From: Ricinus communis
Lineage: Eukaryota > Streptophyta > Magnoliopsida > Malpighiales > Euphorbiaceae
Reading direction: 5' to 3'
NCBI RefSeq assembly: GCF_019578655.1
Contig: NC_063258.1
Location: 19,534,802-19,598,801 of the forward strand
Length of the DNA: 64,000 nucleotides
Program-made: the position numbers and the translations under genes
Notes under the pieces: model-generated
Seen by the model: only the letters and a program-made list of their open reading frames with translations
Databases searched by the model: none
What the model was told of the DNA's origin: nothing
Part shown: positions 48,952 through 59,322 of the stretch, piece by piece
Position numbering within the stretch: position 1 is the first letter of the stretch
Layout of the letters: each line of letters opens with the position of its first letter

Positions 48952-50784
48952 GTGTCTAGTTGCAAAGGGAAATGCAAAGTTGATTCTTATTCAAAGTCTT
49001 TCAAAAAGAAGCGATTTTCCAAATATAGAAAGCCTTCTAAAAGCAAGGAGAATTTCTATAAAAACCCATCTTCTTCCAAATTTCATTCTAAATTTCCAAA
49101 GAAAGATTCTAAAAAGGATCTTTCAAAAATTACATGCTTTAAATGTGGTAAGAAAGGCCATACTTCGAAGTATTGTAAGTTTTCCAAAAGACTTCTTGAG
49201 CTTCAAATAGAAGAAGAAGTTTTGCAAAAGATTTCTGCTCTTCTAGTTGATTCATCTGAATCAGAGTTCACAAACAGTGAGGAAGAATTTCAAATTGATG
49301 AAATCAAAACCTCAACTGATTGTTCTGAGACAGATTCAGAGAGCTCTTCAAAGAACATTAATATGCTCACTAGGCAACAAGAAGCTCTTCTTGAGGCTGT
49401 AAAGCATATTAGTGATCCTCTTATTCAAAAGCAGATTTTAAAAGAGATTTTAAAAACTGAATCTCTGGTTCCTTCTTCTAGTAAGAATACTTATGATCTT
49501 ACTATGATTTTGAACAAAGGGAAGAAGTTGAAAAACCCTCTTCCTACTATTCAGGAACTCCAGAAGGAGATTAAAACCATCAAAACAGAACTCAAAGAGT
49601 TGAAAGAAAAACAACAAAATGATTCTATTTTGCTTCAAAGCCTGATCCTCAAACAGAATAGTGATTCTGATTCTGATGAGGAAAATGATTTTCAAAACCT
49701 TGAAGTTTCTGAAAATGTTCCTGAAAACTTTATCAATGTTTTAAAGGAAATTACTTCAAGAAAATATTTGATTAAAATAAAGCTTGTTTTCCCTGGTGAT
49801 TTCCAGATAGAAACCATCGCGTTGTTTGATACAGGAGCAGACCTCAATTGTATCAACTGCGAACTGGTTCCTAGAAGGTTTCATCAAGAAATCAAAGAAA
49901 GGCTGACTTCAGCCAATTCTTCAAAGATTAAGATTGCTAGTAAAACTGAAGCCGCAATTCTTAATAATAATATTGCTTTAAAGAATGTTTTTATTCTTAC
50001 AAAGGATCTTCAGCAAACTGTTATCTTAGGGACACCGTTTATCAATTTGATAACTCCCTTTAAAGTGACAACTGCTGGTATCATTTTCAAAGCCAAAGAT
50101 TCGAAGATTGTTTTTCCTTTTATAGAAAAACCAAAAAAGAGAAATTTGAATCTTATCAAAGCACATTCCATTTACAATTTTGAAATCAATGCTTTGATCA
50201 AAGGTAAACAAACCCATCTTTCTCATCTTCAACAAGAAGTGGGTTTGAAGAGAATCCTAGATCAACTGCAAAATGATTTTATTCAAAGAAAAATTTCTGA
50301 TTTTCAAATGAAGATTGAGAATGAACTCTGTTCTGATCTTCCAAATGCTTTTTGGAATCGAAAGCAACATATGGTAGATTTGCCATATGAAAATGATTTT
50401 TCAGATAAGCAAATCCCTACTAAAGCCAGACCCATTCAGATGAATGAGTCTTTAGAGAGCCATTGCAGATTAGAGATTAAAGATCTTGAGTCTAAAGGTT
50501 TAATTTCAAAGTCTAGATCACCTTGGTCTTGTGCAGCTTTCTATGTCAATAAGAATAGCGAGATAGAAAGAGGAACTCCTAGGCTAGTGATCAACTACAA
50601 ACCCTTGAACAAAGCTCTTAAGTGGATTAGGTATCCTATTCCAAATAAGAAAGATCTTTTACAAAAACTGCATTCTGCATTCATCTTTTCAAAGTTTGAC
50701 ATGAAATCAGGATTTTGGCAAATCCAGATTGATCCAAAAGATCGTTACAAAACGGCATTTACAAATTCCATTCGGCCAATATGA
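48952..50784 (+). pseudogene. Viral ORF1: zinc knuckle, protease and N-terminal reverse transcriptase
   Basis: A 610-codon open stretch, the longest in the window. In order: a Lys/Ser-rich basic segment; the zinc knuckle CFKCGKKGHTSKYC (49135-49176); an acidic Ser/Glu-rich segment; a possible coiled coil (about codons 210-240); the retropepsin site DTGAD (49828-49842) with VILGTPF; then RT motifs SPWSCAAFYV, TPRLVINYKPLNK, RYPIPNKKDLL and FSKFDMKSGFWQIQ. It ends at a frameshift near 50765 inside the RT palm. The lack of stops over 1.8 kb indicates moderate age compared with the flanking elements. Confidence 0.9.
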
Positions 50785-51281
50785 GTGGAATGTGATGCCT
50801 TTTGGATTAAAAATGCCCTTCCGAATTTCGGAAAATCATGAATGACATTTTTAATCCATTTTCAAAGTTCTGCATTGTCTACATAGATGATGTTTTAATC
50901 TTTCAAATTCCATTGAACAAAGATTTTAAACATCTAGAAACGTTTTCTATGTTGTTAAGAAAAATGGTTTAGTGGTTTCAAAGTCTAAGATATCTCTTTT
51001 CAAACGAAATTAGATTTCTTGGTCATTACATCTCCTCAGGGTACAATTATCTAACTGAGAGATCCCTTGCATTCACTTCCAAAGTTTCCGGATAAAATTT
51101 TGGAAAAACCCGACTTCAAAGATTTCTTGGTATTTTAAATTATGTCATGGATTTTTATCCTAATTTAAACTGTCTTGCAAAGCCTCTGCATGATAGGCTA
51201 AGGAAAAACCCTCCTCCTTAGTCTGATCAACATACAAAGATAGTCCAAAGCATTAAAAAACAAGTTTTAGAAATTCCTTGC
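50785..51281 (+). pseudogene. Viral reverse transcriptase, C-terminal part (several frameshifts)
   Basis: The frame changes several times. MPFGLKN is readable near 50800 and the catalytic motif YIDD at 50880-50891. The thumb and connection parts are scattered to about 51280, where the RNase H frame starts. The palm aspartates are present, but the reading frame is lost on both sides. Confidence 0.85.
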
Positions 51282-51701
51282 TTGCATCTAGCTGATCCTT
51301 CTGCATTTAAGATTGTAGAAACGGATGCATCAGAGTTAGGATACGGTGGGATTCTAAAGCAAGTTCAAAATTCCAAAGAATGTATTGTCCAGTTTACTTC
51401 TGCTCACTGGAATGATACCCAAAAGAATTATTCTACTATCAAAAAGGAAATCCTTTCGATAGTTCTCTGTATTTCTAAATTTCAAAGCGATCTTTTAAAT
51501 CAAAAATTTCTTTTAAGAATTGATTGCAAGTCTGCAAAAGAAGTTTTACGAAAAGATGTCCAAAATATAGCTTCAAAACATATTTTTGCCAGTTGGCAAG
51601 CTATCTTATCCGTTTTTGATTTTGAGATTGAATTTATTCGAGGAGAATCAAATTCTATTCCTGACTTTCTAACCAGAGAGTTCTTACAAAAACAGGAGTG
51701 A
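51282..51701 (+). pseudogene. Viral RNase H (end of ORF1)
   Basis: A 139-codon frame: ETDASELGYGGIL (first catalytic Asp), YSTIKKEILSIVLCISKF (Glu), RIDCKSAKEVL (Asp) and EFIRGESNSIPDFLTREF (last Asp), ending at a TGA. The domain itself looks intact but has no proper start; it is the C-terminus of the ORF1 polyprotein. It would remove RNA from the RNA-DNA hybrid during reverse transcription. ORF2 starts six bases after the stop. Confidence 0.88.
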
Positions 51702-51707
51702 TACAAA

Positions 51708-53212
51708 ATGCCAAGAAAATCGAAGTCCAAAGAAGAAAAGTCCACGGCTAGTTCAAAACTGGCCCAAATTGAAAGACCAGTGAAGGAAGTTCTCCCTTCA
51801 ACTTCAAAGCCCATCAGGACTTGGACTGAGATAATCCAAGAAGAAATTAATCAACCGGATCCAGTTCAACAACAAATGGATCCTTTCAAAGCCGATCAAG
51901 CCAAACAAATTCAGGAATGGCTTGCTCAGCAAGACCCTGAATTCATTCAAAGGGTGGAAGAATACAAAAGACAAATGGTTCAATCCCTGTCTAAACCATC
52001 TACAAAGCAAATTATTCTAAAGCCAGAAGTGACTCCAAAGTCGTCCTCTTCCTCTACAAAGGGTAAAGGTATACTATCTATCCCTTTTCAAAATACCGAG
52101 ATAGAGATTTTCCCTCCAAATCTATCTCAAAACTCAAATAGTTTTTCAAAGCCAAACTCTCAGGAGATTGTTTTGACGCAATCAAAACGTTTTAAATCAA
52201 ATGAGTATTTGGAAAAACCTATTTTTCAAAATGTTTTAACCATTGAGGAAGGATTCTGCACAGAAAGCCCCTCAAAATTGGTTTCAAAGATTTTCCCTCC
52301 AGGTTGGTTTTTTAAACCCTGGAATATTTCAAAGCCTCAGGCTTATTACCAGTCAATCCTTGAGGTTACTGGTTCAGCCAAATTCAAGCATTTCAAAAAA
52401 GACAAAGCCCATAAAGACCCTGCATATTCAACATGCACAATCCAAATAATCCTTCACCCGTCTGATTGGGGTATGGATTTACACTCTCCTCGTTTCTTCC
52501 CTACTTCTCTAAAAAGAACCTACCCTTCAAATCTAAACACCTCTTTCTCCTATTGGGATTACCAGCAAGCCTGGTTCAATACCTTTCTTATCCAAAACGA
52601 AGGAAGAAGCCACTCCTGGCTATTCTACTTCGACACCAACATCCAAACCTCCAAAATCCCTTACTGGATTAAACAGTGGTGGAATTACTACGGTAATGCC
52701 CCTGAGACTCTTATTCCCGAAGTCTTACCCCTGTTCAACCTCTTCAAAGCAAATTACAAACCAAATTCCATGGAAAAGCGTTTTCCCTTCTCCTTTCCCC
52801 GTTCAAATTTCTTTTTACCCTGGGTATGTGTATGGTACTTTCACTTCAATCTGTTTCCAGATGGTGAGATTACACTTATCCGTCGATTCAAAGTAAAATG
52901 GTGGGATAAATTCAACCACCAAGACAAACTGTCCCTAAAAGCCGTTCAAAACTTCTCGACCAAACATAGCTTCTTGCCTCCTCCTAAAGAACAAACAACG
53001 TTCTTGGCACAGAAGTCTTTTCTCCTTCCAAAGTCGGCTGCTTCCAAACCAAGAAGATTTCCTACAACTTATAAAACAGTTGTCTGAGACAGCTTCTTCT
53101 AAAGGCAAATCCAAAGCCTCATCATCATCCTCTTCCAGTGCTAGTACTGCTGCATTCGATTTGGATGATCCAGTGGGAGACGATTGTTTTGGGATGCTCA
53201 AAGTCTCATAAA
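51708..53212 (+). pseudogene. Viral ORF2, function unknown, frameshifted near its end
   Basis: ORF2 opens at ATG 51708, six bases after the ORF1 stop, and runs 459 codons to a TGA at 53085-53087. It starts Lys/Ser-rich (PRKSKSKEEKS) and has a Pro/Gln-rich stretch and a Trp/aromatic-rich core (PGWFFKPWNISKPQAYYQ, KQWWNYYGNAPE, WVCVWYFHFNL). A Ser-rich, acidic tail is open in another frame up to a TAA at about 53212, which suggests a frameshift near 53050. A second ORF of unknown function at this place is described for florendoviruses. No enzyme motif is visible. Part of its core is copied in inverted orientation at 47841-48053. Confidence 0.75.
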
Positions 53213-53289
53213 TATTATCTCCTTCTTCAAAAGCCCATGGGTTGAAAACCAGAAATGGTAGCCCAAGGTTATTTGCGTTAGGCCAAAAA

Positions 53290-53410
53290 GCCCACACTAA
53301 AGCCCAGAAAAAGAAAAGAAAAAGAAAAAAGAAAAAGAAAAAGAAAAGAAAAGAAAAGAAAAAGACAAAAGACAAAAGAAAAAGAAAAGTCAAAAAAGAA
53401 AAAGATTCCT
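53290..53410 (+). repeat. Purine-rich AAAGA tract
   Basis: About 120 bases of almost pure A/G (aagaaaaagaaaag repeats) between ORF2 and the TATA region. Open frames through it on either strand (poly-Lys/Arg or poly-Phe/Leu) are composition effects. Confidence 0.9.
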
Positions 53411-53640
53411 TCAAAGCATGGCCGACAACTTTCTCAAAAGACGGTTGGCATTATCAAAAGACTCCAAAGCATGTGAAGCATCTCTACAAGACTCCAAAGA
53501 CAAGTGGAATCATTTCTACTCCACTAAGCAAAGCATCCAAAGCCCGTGACAAGTATCCAAAGCTCCAAGACCTCTATATATAGAGGAGTCCTCCTTCTTC
53601 ATCCCTCAAAACTTAGAAGAGAGAAGAAAGAATTCTAGAA
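53411..53640 (+). promoter_or_regulatory. Viral pregenomic-RNA promoter region
   Basis: Upstream of a palindromic TATA box, ctctatatatagag (53572-53585), lie at least six tccaaag/tcaaaag words (53430-53570). Downstream is a ct-rich start region (ctccttcttcatccctcaaaac) and a gaga-rich leader. The layout, intergenic and just before the leader and ORF1, matches the 35S-type promoter of plant pararetroviruses. Activity cannot be judged from sequence. Confidence 0.7.
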
Positions 53641-53890
53641 AGAGAAGCTCTTCTGTTATCTAGTTCTCACAGAAGAAATTAGAGTGAAAAGAGTGAGTAA
53701 GAGAGAGAGAAATTTTGTAACTCCTCTTGTAAGTCTATATTCTTCTTGTTTCAAAGTTTTACAAAGTTGTTTGTTGTGAAATTCCATCTCATTTAGTTGA
53801 CACTGCATAGCAATCTACCTATCTATTATTTGATCTCAAATAGAAGGATGGGCACTTGAGGAACCACTAGTGGTACTTTGAATTAGATAA
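53641..53890 (+). other. Viral leader
   Basis: Noncoding stretch between the promoter and the first ORF1 codons: gagagagaga near 53703, then gtaactcctcttgtaagtct and a T-rich part. No long open frame is present. Confidence 0.5.
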
Positions 53891-54050
53891 ATGAGGAGAG
53901 GAACATCATCGGATGGTGGGTATCAGGGAAGTTCCTCTTTGGAAGCACGCTACTCTTCGGATTCTGCCTAGTTTTGCTCCTCTACCGGTGGTGGTCCTTC
54001 AATTCTCCTCCAACAAGAATGGGAATGGGGAGGAATCAAACAAAACGCAG
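53891..54050 (+). pseudogene. Viral ORF1 first codons, interrupted at the integration edge
   Basis: ATG 53891 opens a frame rich in Gly, Ser and Arg that meets a TAG at 53969-53971 and then stays open, including LLQQEWEWGG, to the junction with Athila-2 near 54050. It is in the right place for the N-terminus of the ORF1 polyprotein, ahead of the missing movement-protein core. Assignment is positional. Confidence 0.5.
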
Positions 54051-54891
54051 CATCCACTACTTCTCCTTTACAAAAACTTGCTTAGTAAAATAAGAACGCT
54101 CAACAAAACGACCATAGTTATCAAGTTTAAGATTCAAAGCCTTTGTAACAGTGGTAATCACATGTCCATGAGTTAAAGGTGCATCCTTACATGAAGCACA
54201 AGTTAACAATTGATTGAATACCCAATAAGTCCAGCACACTTGTTTCTTATTATGAATGCACCACATTAAAAACAACTCTTGTACAAAAACTCTATTGAAT
54301 TTAGTTTTATGAAAGAGAACACATGCAAGCACTTTATGTGGCAACCAATATTTTAAATCCTTGATAAACATAGTTTTACCCTTCCTAGAATCGAATGGGG
54401 TTTGCAAACCAGTTAAAAACATCCAGAATTAATTCAACCTAAAAGATGATGGGGGATCACATAACCCATCTCTCGTAAAACCAAAGACATGATTCATAAA
54501 AGTGTAAGTAAGTCGATGTTTCTTCCCTTGCATGCGAAATTCTAGAATTTGTGAATTTTTAGGATTAATATCCAATGTGGTATAAAATTCGATAGTTAAT
54601 TCCACATTGGTATCTTCATGCATAGAAACAAATATCTTAAATCCACATTGAGTAAACAATTGATCAAAAGATTCAAGCATACCCACATCATTCAAAAGAG
54701 ATTTTAGGAATGTACTTACAACCTAGGATTGCCCTAAACTTGATTGATGTGAATTTGGCACCCTCGTCATTTGTAAGGATTAGGAACTTGGCTTTGTAAA
54801 CTTGGGAAAGATCTTCCTCTTGATGAGGTGTTTCTTCAATGCGTTTCCTCCTAGCAGATGATGCTTTAGTCTTGCCAATAGTGAATGTCAT
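54051..54891 (-). pseudogene. Athila-2 envelope-like ORF (ATHILA ORF-1 type), truncated by the virus
   Basis: On the minus strand ATG 54891 gives MTFTIGKTKASSARRKR, a basic N-terminus like that of the ORF at 7139. It is followed in two further frames (54695-54429, 54422-54057) by ELTIEFYTTLDINPKN and ILEFRMQGKKHRLTYTFMNHVFGF, the ATHILA ORF-1 type core. Two frameshifts break it. It ends near 54057 at the edge of the viral insertion, and the C-terminal part is not found on the other side. The role of this protein family is unknown. Confidence 0.8.
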
Positions 54892-55750
54892 GCTTGTAAG
54901 AATTAGAATGGAGAGATATGAAGAGTGGAAGAAATGAAAATGGAAAATGAAAATAAGAGAATAGGAAGAGTGGGGAGGGTTTTTGGTTATGAATAATGTA
55001 GAGAGAAAATGAAAGAAAGCCTAAGTATATAAGAAGTGAAAGAATAAGAAAAGATGGAAGATAGTGGAAAGTTATGGAAATTCGTTGGATATGAAGATAT
55101 GTGAGATTGGGTAGTCAAAAGGGTGTATTTATAGATGTAATAGGGGTGTAAGAGGTAGGGGTGTAAGAGATAGTGAAAAGGTGTGTCTAGATGTGAAAGA
55201 ACATGTCTATTCTTGGAAAAGAAACAACTTTTAAGTTATGAAATTATATTTTGGCAAGGAATAAAGAGAATAAAAGAATTAATGAACAATAAAAAGGAAA
55301 AATGTGTAACATATAAAACAAATAATTAAACTATGCTATGATAAGGATAAATATACGATAATGCAAGTATAGGTAATATTAATGTGAGTGAATGAGTCGT
55401 CAATGTGTGATGACTCGTTACTAAAGCCTTCTGTGACGAGTCGTCAACCATTAGGTTCTGTTACGATTCGTCAACTCGTGACGACTTGCCACCTTACATT
55501 TTGAAAACAATGCTAAGGCACTTAAACTAAATAGGCAAAGAAAGTAATCTAAAGCAAAAATAATATGATAAGTAAGGGTTAAAAAAAGTGAAGTAATGAC
55601 TCTAAGTAAACAAAATGAAGTAAAATGAAATAAAAGCAAAGAATGTAAAAATGTAAATTAAAGTTAAGGAAAAAAATGTGTTAATCTTACCATGCTAAAT
55701 TTAAGGGTCTATAGCTTGGCCTTACCTCAATTTGATTATGGTGTAGATAG
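54892..55750 (-). other. Athila-2 spacer with LTR-like TGACGA-TCGTCA motifs
   Basis: Noncoding spacer between integrase and the envelope-like ORF. At 55390-55490 lies a cluster of TGACGA/TCGTCA words, including gccttctgtgacga followed by gtcgtcaa (about 55426-55447). The same word group occurs in the LTRs (about 59860-59877, and 45398-45415). The rest is AT-rich without motifs. Confidence 0.65.
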
Positions 55751-57070
55751 AGGGATAGAGCAGCCCATATCAATTGCATCACCGATCAAGTAGGGCTTAA
55801 GACGATGTCCATTTACCTTAAAAATTTCCCCCTTTGCATTGGCAAGATCAACCACATCATGAGAATAAACTTGATAACTTTAAACGGACCCGACCATCGT
55901 GACCTCAACTTTCCTGGAAATAACTTGAGTCTTGAATTAAAAAGGAGAATAAGCTCGCCCTCATGAAATTCCTTTTTAAATAAATGCTTATCATGCCACA
56001 ACTTAGTATGATCTTTATATAACTTCACATTCTCATAAGCATTCATTCTTAACTCATTCAATTCGTTAAGTTGAAGTAATCTCTTCCTACCGGCCTTCTT
56101 CAAATCAAAATTCAAAGTCCTTGTTGCCCAATATGCCTTATGCTCTAATTCAACAGGGAGATGACATGACTCCCCATTAATTAATTGATAGGGAGTAAGG
56201 CCAATTTGTGTTTTAAATGTTTTCCTATACCGCCATAAAGCGTCATCAAGCTTTAATGCCCAATCCTTTTGTGAAGAAGACACCATTTTCTCTAGGATCC
56301 ACTTAATCTCTCTATTGTTGATCTCAACTTGCCCACTTATTTTTGGATGATAGGGAGTAGTAACCTTGTGTGTTATCCATACTTCTTTAAGAGAGCCTCA
56401 ATCATATGATTACAAAAATGGGAACCTCCATCACTAATTAATGCTCTAGGATACCAAACCTAGGAAAAATAATTTTCTTAAGCATCTTCTTGACCACTTT
56501 AGCATCAATAGTAATGGTTGGCAATGCTTCCACCCATTTTGAAACATAATCCACCATGACCAGAATATACTTGTAGCCTAAAGAGCTAGGAAATGGACCA
56601 TGAAATCTATACCCGAAACATCGAAGAGTTCAACTTCAAGGATTCCTTTTAAAGGCATCTCATGTTTCTTAGTAATGTTGCCCATTCTTTGACATCTATC
56701 ACATGTAAGAACAAGCTCTCTAGCATCTTTAATAAAGTTGGCCACCAAAAACCATATTGTAGTACTTTAGATGACGTTTTTGTTGCACCGAAGTGTCCTC
56801 CAATATCCAAGGAATGACAATGTCTCAAAACATCTTGAGCTTCATCTTGAGGAATGTATCTCCGAATTAAACAATCGGCACAACTCTTGTAAAGCAAAGA
56901 CTCCTCCTAATAATAGAATTTAATATGCAGAAATTTCTTCCTTTGTCGATAATCTAACTCATAAGGAAGAACACCACTCACAAGATAATATGAAATATCT
57001 GCATACCATGGAAGCTCCTTTGATACCATACTTAGTAAATGTTCATCATGAAATGTGTCATTAATTGGGA
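55751..57070 (-). pseudogene. Athila-2 integrase (frame-broken, catalytic residues present)
   Basis: On the minus strand: zinc domain HCHSLDIGGHFGATKT with TCDRCQRMGN in the next frame, GIDFMVHF (first Asp), [12 protein letters not shown] (second Asp), [16 protein letters not shown] (Glu), then the C-terminal frame 56286-55813 ([33 protein letters not shown]). Frameshifts and a stop after FMVHF split it into at least four pieces. All catalytic residues are still readable, unlike in Athila-1. Confidence 0.85.
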
Positions 57071-57086
57071 CACCATCATCATTCCT

Positions 57087-57890
57087 CTATAGTCCATCTT
57101 GATCAATCCTTGATAGGTGATCCACAACAAGGTTCTCACTACCCTTCTTGTCTCTCGCTTCCCAATCAAACTCTTGAAGCATCAAAATCCACCGTAAAAG
57201 TCTAGGTTTTACGTCCTTCTTGCTTAGAAGATACTTAAGAGCAGCATGATTTGAATAAACAATCACCTTTTGCCCCACAAGATATGCTCTAAACTTGTCA
57301 AATGCAAAAATGATAGCAAGCAACTCCTTTTCCGTAGTGGTGTAGTTGATCTGAGCATCATTAAGTAATTTGCTAGCATAGTAAATCACATAAGGCTTAC
57401 CTTCCTTTCTTTGACCCAAAATAGCCCCGAACACAAAGTTACTAGCATCGAACATTATTTTAAATGGTTGCTCCCAATTAGGTGGTTGCAAGACGGGTGC
57501 GGAAACAAGAGCTTTTTTCAAAGTTTCAAATGCACCGAGGCACGCTTCATCAAACTCAAAAATAGCATCTTTAGCAAGTAACTTACACAATGGCTTTGCT
57601 ATCTTGGAGAAGTCTTTGATAAATCTTTGATAGAAACCTGCATGTCCAAGGAAACTTCTTATATCTTTAACACTCTTCAGAGGTGGAAAATTTTCAATTA
57701 CTTCTATCTTTGCCTTATCAACTTCAATGCCTCTCTTTGAAACTGAATGACTAAGAAGGATTCCCTCTTGTGTCATAAAGTGACATTTTTCCCAATTCAA
57801 GACTAATCCATGCTCAATACACCTATCAAGAACTTTAGATAGATTGTCTAGACAGTTGGAAAAATTAGTACCATAAACACTGAGTCATCC
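57087..57890 (-). pseudogene. Athila-2 RT connection domain and RNase H
   Basis: Minus-strand frame 57800-57087, 237 codons: [34 protein letters not shown], then RNase H with [19 protein letters not shown] (Asp), [22 protein letters not shown] (Glu), [11 protein letters not shown] and VDHLSRID. The Asp in the third motif is Asn-preceded (SNHAAL where most relatives have TDHAAL), so that catalytic Asp is lost. It is separated from the RT palm by a frameshift at about 57850. Confidence 0.86.
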
Positions 57891-58996
57891 ATAAAAACCT
57901 CTATATAATTACTGAGTAAATCACTAAATATTGAAAACATGCATCTTTGGAAAGTTGCAGGTGCATTACATAAATCAAAAGGCATACGCCTAAAAGCAAA
58001 AGTACCATAGGGACATGTAAAGGAGGTTTTAGCATCATCCTCGGGATGAATAGGAATTTGATAAAAACCATTAAGTTCATCCAAATAACAAAAATAAGAA
58101 AAGTTGGATAGTCTCTCAAGGACTTGGTCGATAAGAGGCAATGGCAAATGGTCCTTCCTAGTCGCTTTATTTAATTTTCTATAGTCAATACACATACGCC
58201 TTCCTGTGACAGTTCTAGTAGGTATTAAATCATTAGATTCATTCCTAACAACGGTTAAGCCTCCCTTCTTTGGTACAACCTGAACGGGGCTCACCCATTT
58301 ACTATCAGTAACGGAATATATGATTCCATTATCAAGCAACTTAGTTACCTCTTTTCTCACTACTTCTTTGAGAGTGGGGTTTAACTGCTTTTGACCTTCA
58401 ATAGAAGGCTTTGCGTGGTCCTCTAAAAGAATTCTATGCATACAAACATTAGGGCTAATACCCCTTAAATCGTTTATAGAATAACCAATGTCATTTTTAT
58501 GATTAATACAACTCATCATATAAGGCATCATATAAGGAATCGTCCAATCCGACAAGCCATGATGTAGACATTGCCTTTGGAGTTCCTTAAATCTCTCTAA
58601 AGCTGAATAGATTGTCTCACTTCCATTTTGCTTGAAAGTAGTGATCTCATTGCGAAAATATTTATACAGAAATGCTTGCTTCAACTAGTCGCACAATGTG
58701 ATTGATTCATTTAGCAAACTAGCAAGCCAAAGTTGTGCTTTATCCCTAATCGAAAATAGGAAGAGTTTGAGCCTTATTGCGTCATCCGTTACACAATTGG
58801 TCTTGAAAGTTGCACACACATTAAGGAAAGTTAATATGTGGGCATAAGGATCTTCTCCTTGTAAACCTCCAAACTGATTGTTTTGCACCATTTGGATGAT
58901 ACTTGGCTTGATCTCAAAATTGTTGTTAGCAATAGCCAGAGCCACAATACCTCCTAAACTTCTTGAGATGTCGGTCATTACAAAATCGCCTAACAT
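57848..58996 (-). pseudogene. Athila-2 gag joined in frame to reverse transcriptase
   Basis: From 58996 the minus-strand frame encodes capsid sequence (FGGLQGEDPYAHILTFLNVC, RDKAQLWLASL), crosses one TAG (58687-58685) and continues FLYKYFRNEI, ALERFKELQRQCLHHG. After about 58550 it passes straight to pre-RT sequence (ISPNVCMHRILLEDHAKPS) and RT with VQVVPKKGG, RMCIDYRKLNKAT, RRMPFDLCNAPATF and FMDD (57895-57884). The C-terminal gag, zinc knuckle and protease are missing, so a deletion made an in-frame gag-RT fusion. A frameshift follows just after FMDD. Confidence 0.85.
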
Positions 58997-59300
58997 TCTC
59001 CTTTCCGGTGAGCCATGTTATCCAAATTTGGTTGGTTCTCTCTTCTTTGCCTTTGTTCCCTACGTAAAGCACGTATAATTAAATCAATGTTAGGATCAAA
59101 GTTCAAATTATTATCACTAGTACTTCTAGTAAACATGTTAATTCACAATTGAATAAATTAAACTAAACAATTAACAATAACAAAAATAAAATATAAAAAT
59201 GAAGAATATAAAAACAAAATAGAAATAAAATAGAAAAAAACAAATACAAGGCCTAAAACAATCTTTCTCTACCCTAAGTTAATAAAAAATACTATTCAAT
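58997..59300 (-). other. Athila-2 5' untranslated region
   Basis: Between the primer site and the readable gag start. Minus-strand sequence near 59090-59000 may be the gag N-terminus (the complement of ttatccaaatttggttgg), but no clear start was found. The rest is A/T-rich. Confidence 0.45.
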
Positions 59301-59317
59301 CCCCGGCAACGGCGCCA
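59301..59317 (-). other. Primer binding site of Athila-2 (tRNA-Asp type)
   Basis: The minus strand reads TGGCGCCGTTGCCGGGG, the primer site usual for Athila/Tat elements, five bases from the LTR end at 59323. It fixes orientation and the 5' LTR. Confidence 0.93.
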
Positions 59318-59322
59318 AAATT

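Larger units (their letters stand above)
46530..54050 (+). mobile_element. Endogenous caulimovirid, probably florendovirus-like, near genome length
   Basis: About 7.5 kb reading + strand: end of the movement-protein region, coat-protein region with zinc knuckle, protease, reverse transcriptase, RNase H, a separate second ORF, a promoter-like region with TATA box, a leader, and the first codons of ORF1 again. The circular map is therefore opened inside the movement-protein region, most of which is missing. One long ORF1 holding all replication domains plus a second ORF of unknown function suits Florendovirus in Caulimoviridae; Petuvirus is an alternative. Many stops, frameshifts and a rearrangement at 47730-48164 show a defective old copy. 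It lies in Athila-2. Both ends are estimated to within about 30 bases. Confidence 0.85.

Noticed and set aside
52935..53414. A 159-codon minus-strand frame rich in Phe and Leu
   Set aside because: Produced by the purine tract and the complement of ORF2; low complexity, no motif.
53917..53929. tgggtatcaggga as a viral tRNA-Met primer site
   Set aside because: It resembles TGGTATCAGAGC only partly and lies after the presumed ORF1 start; too weak to call.
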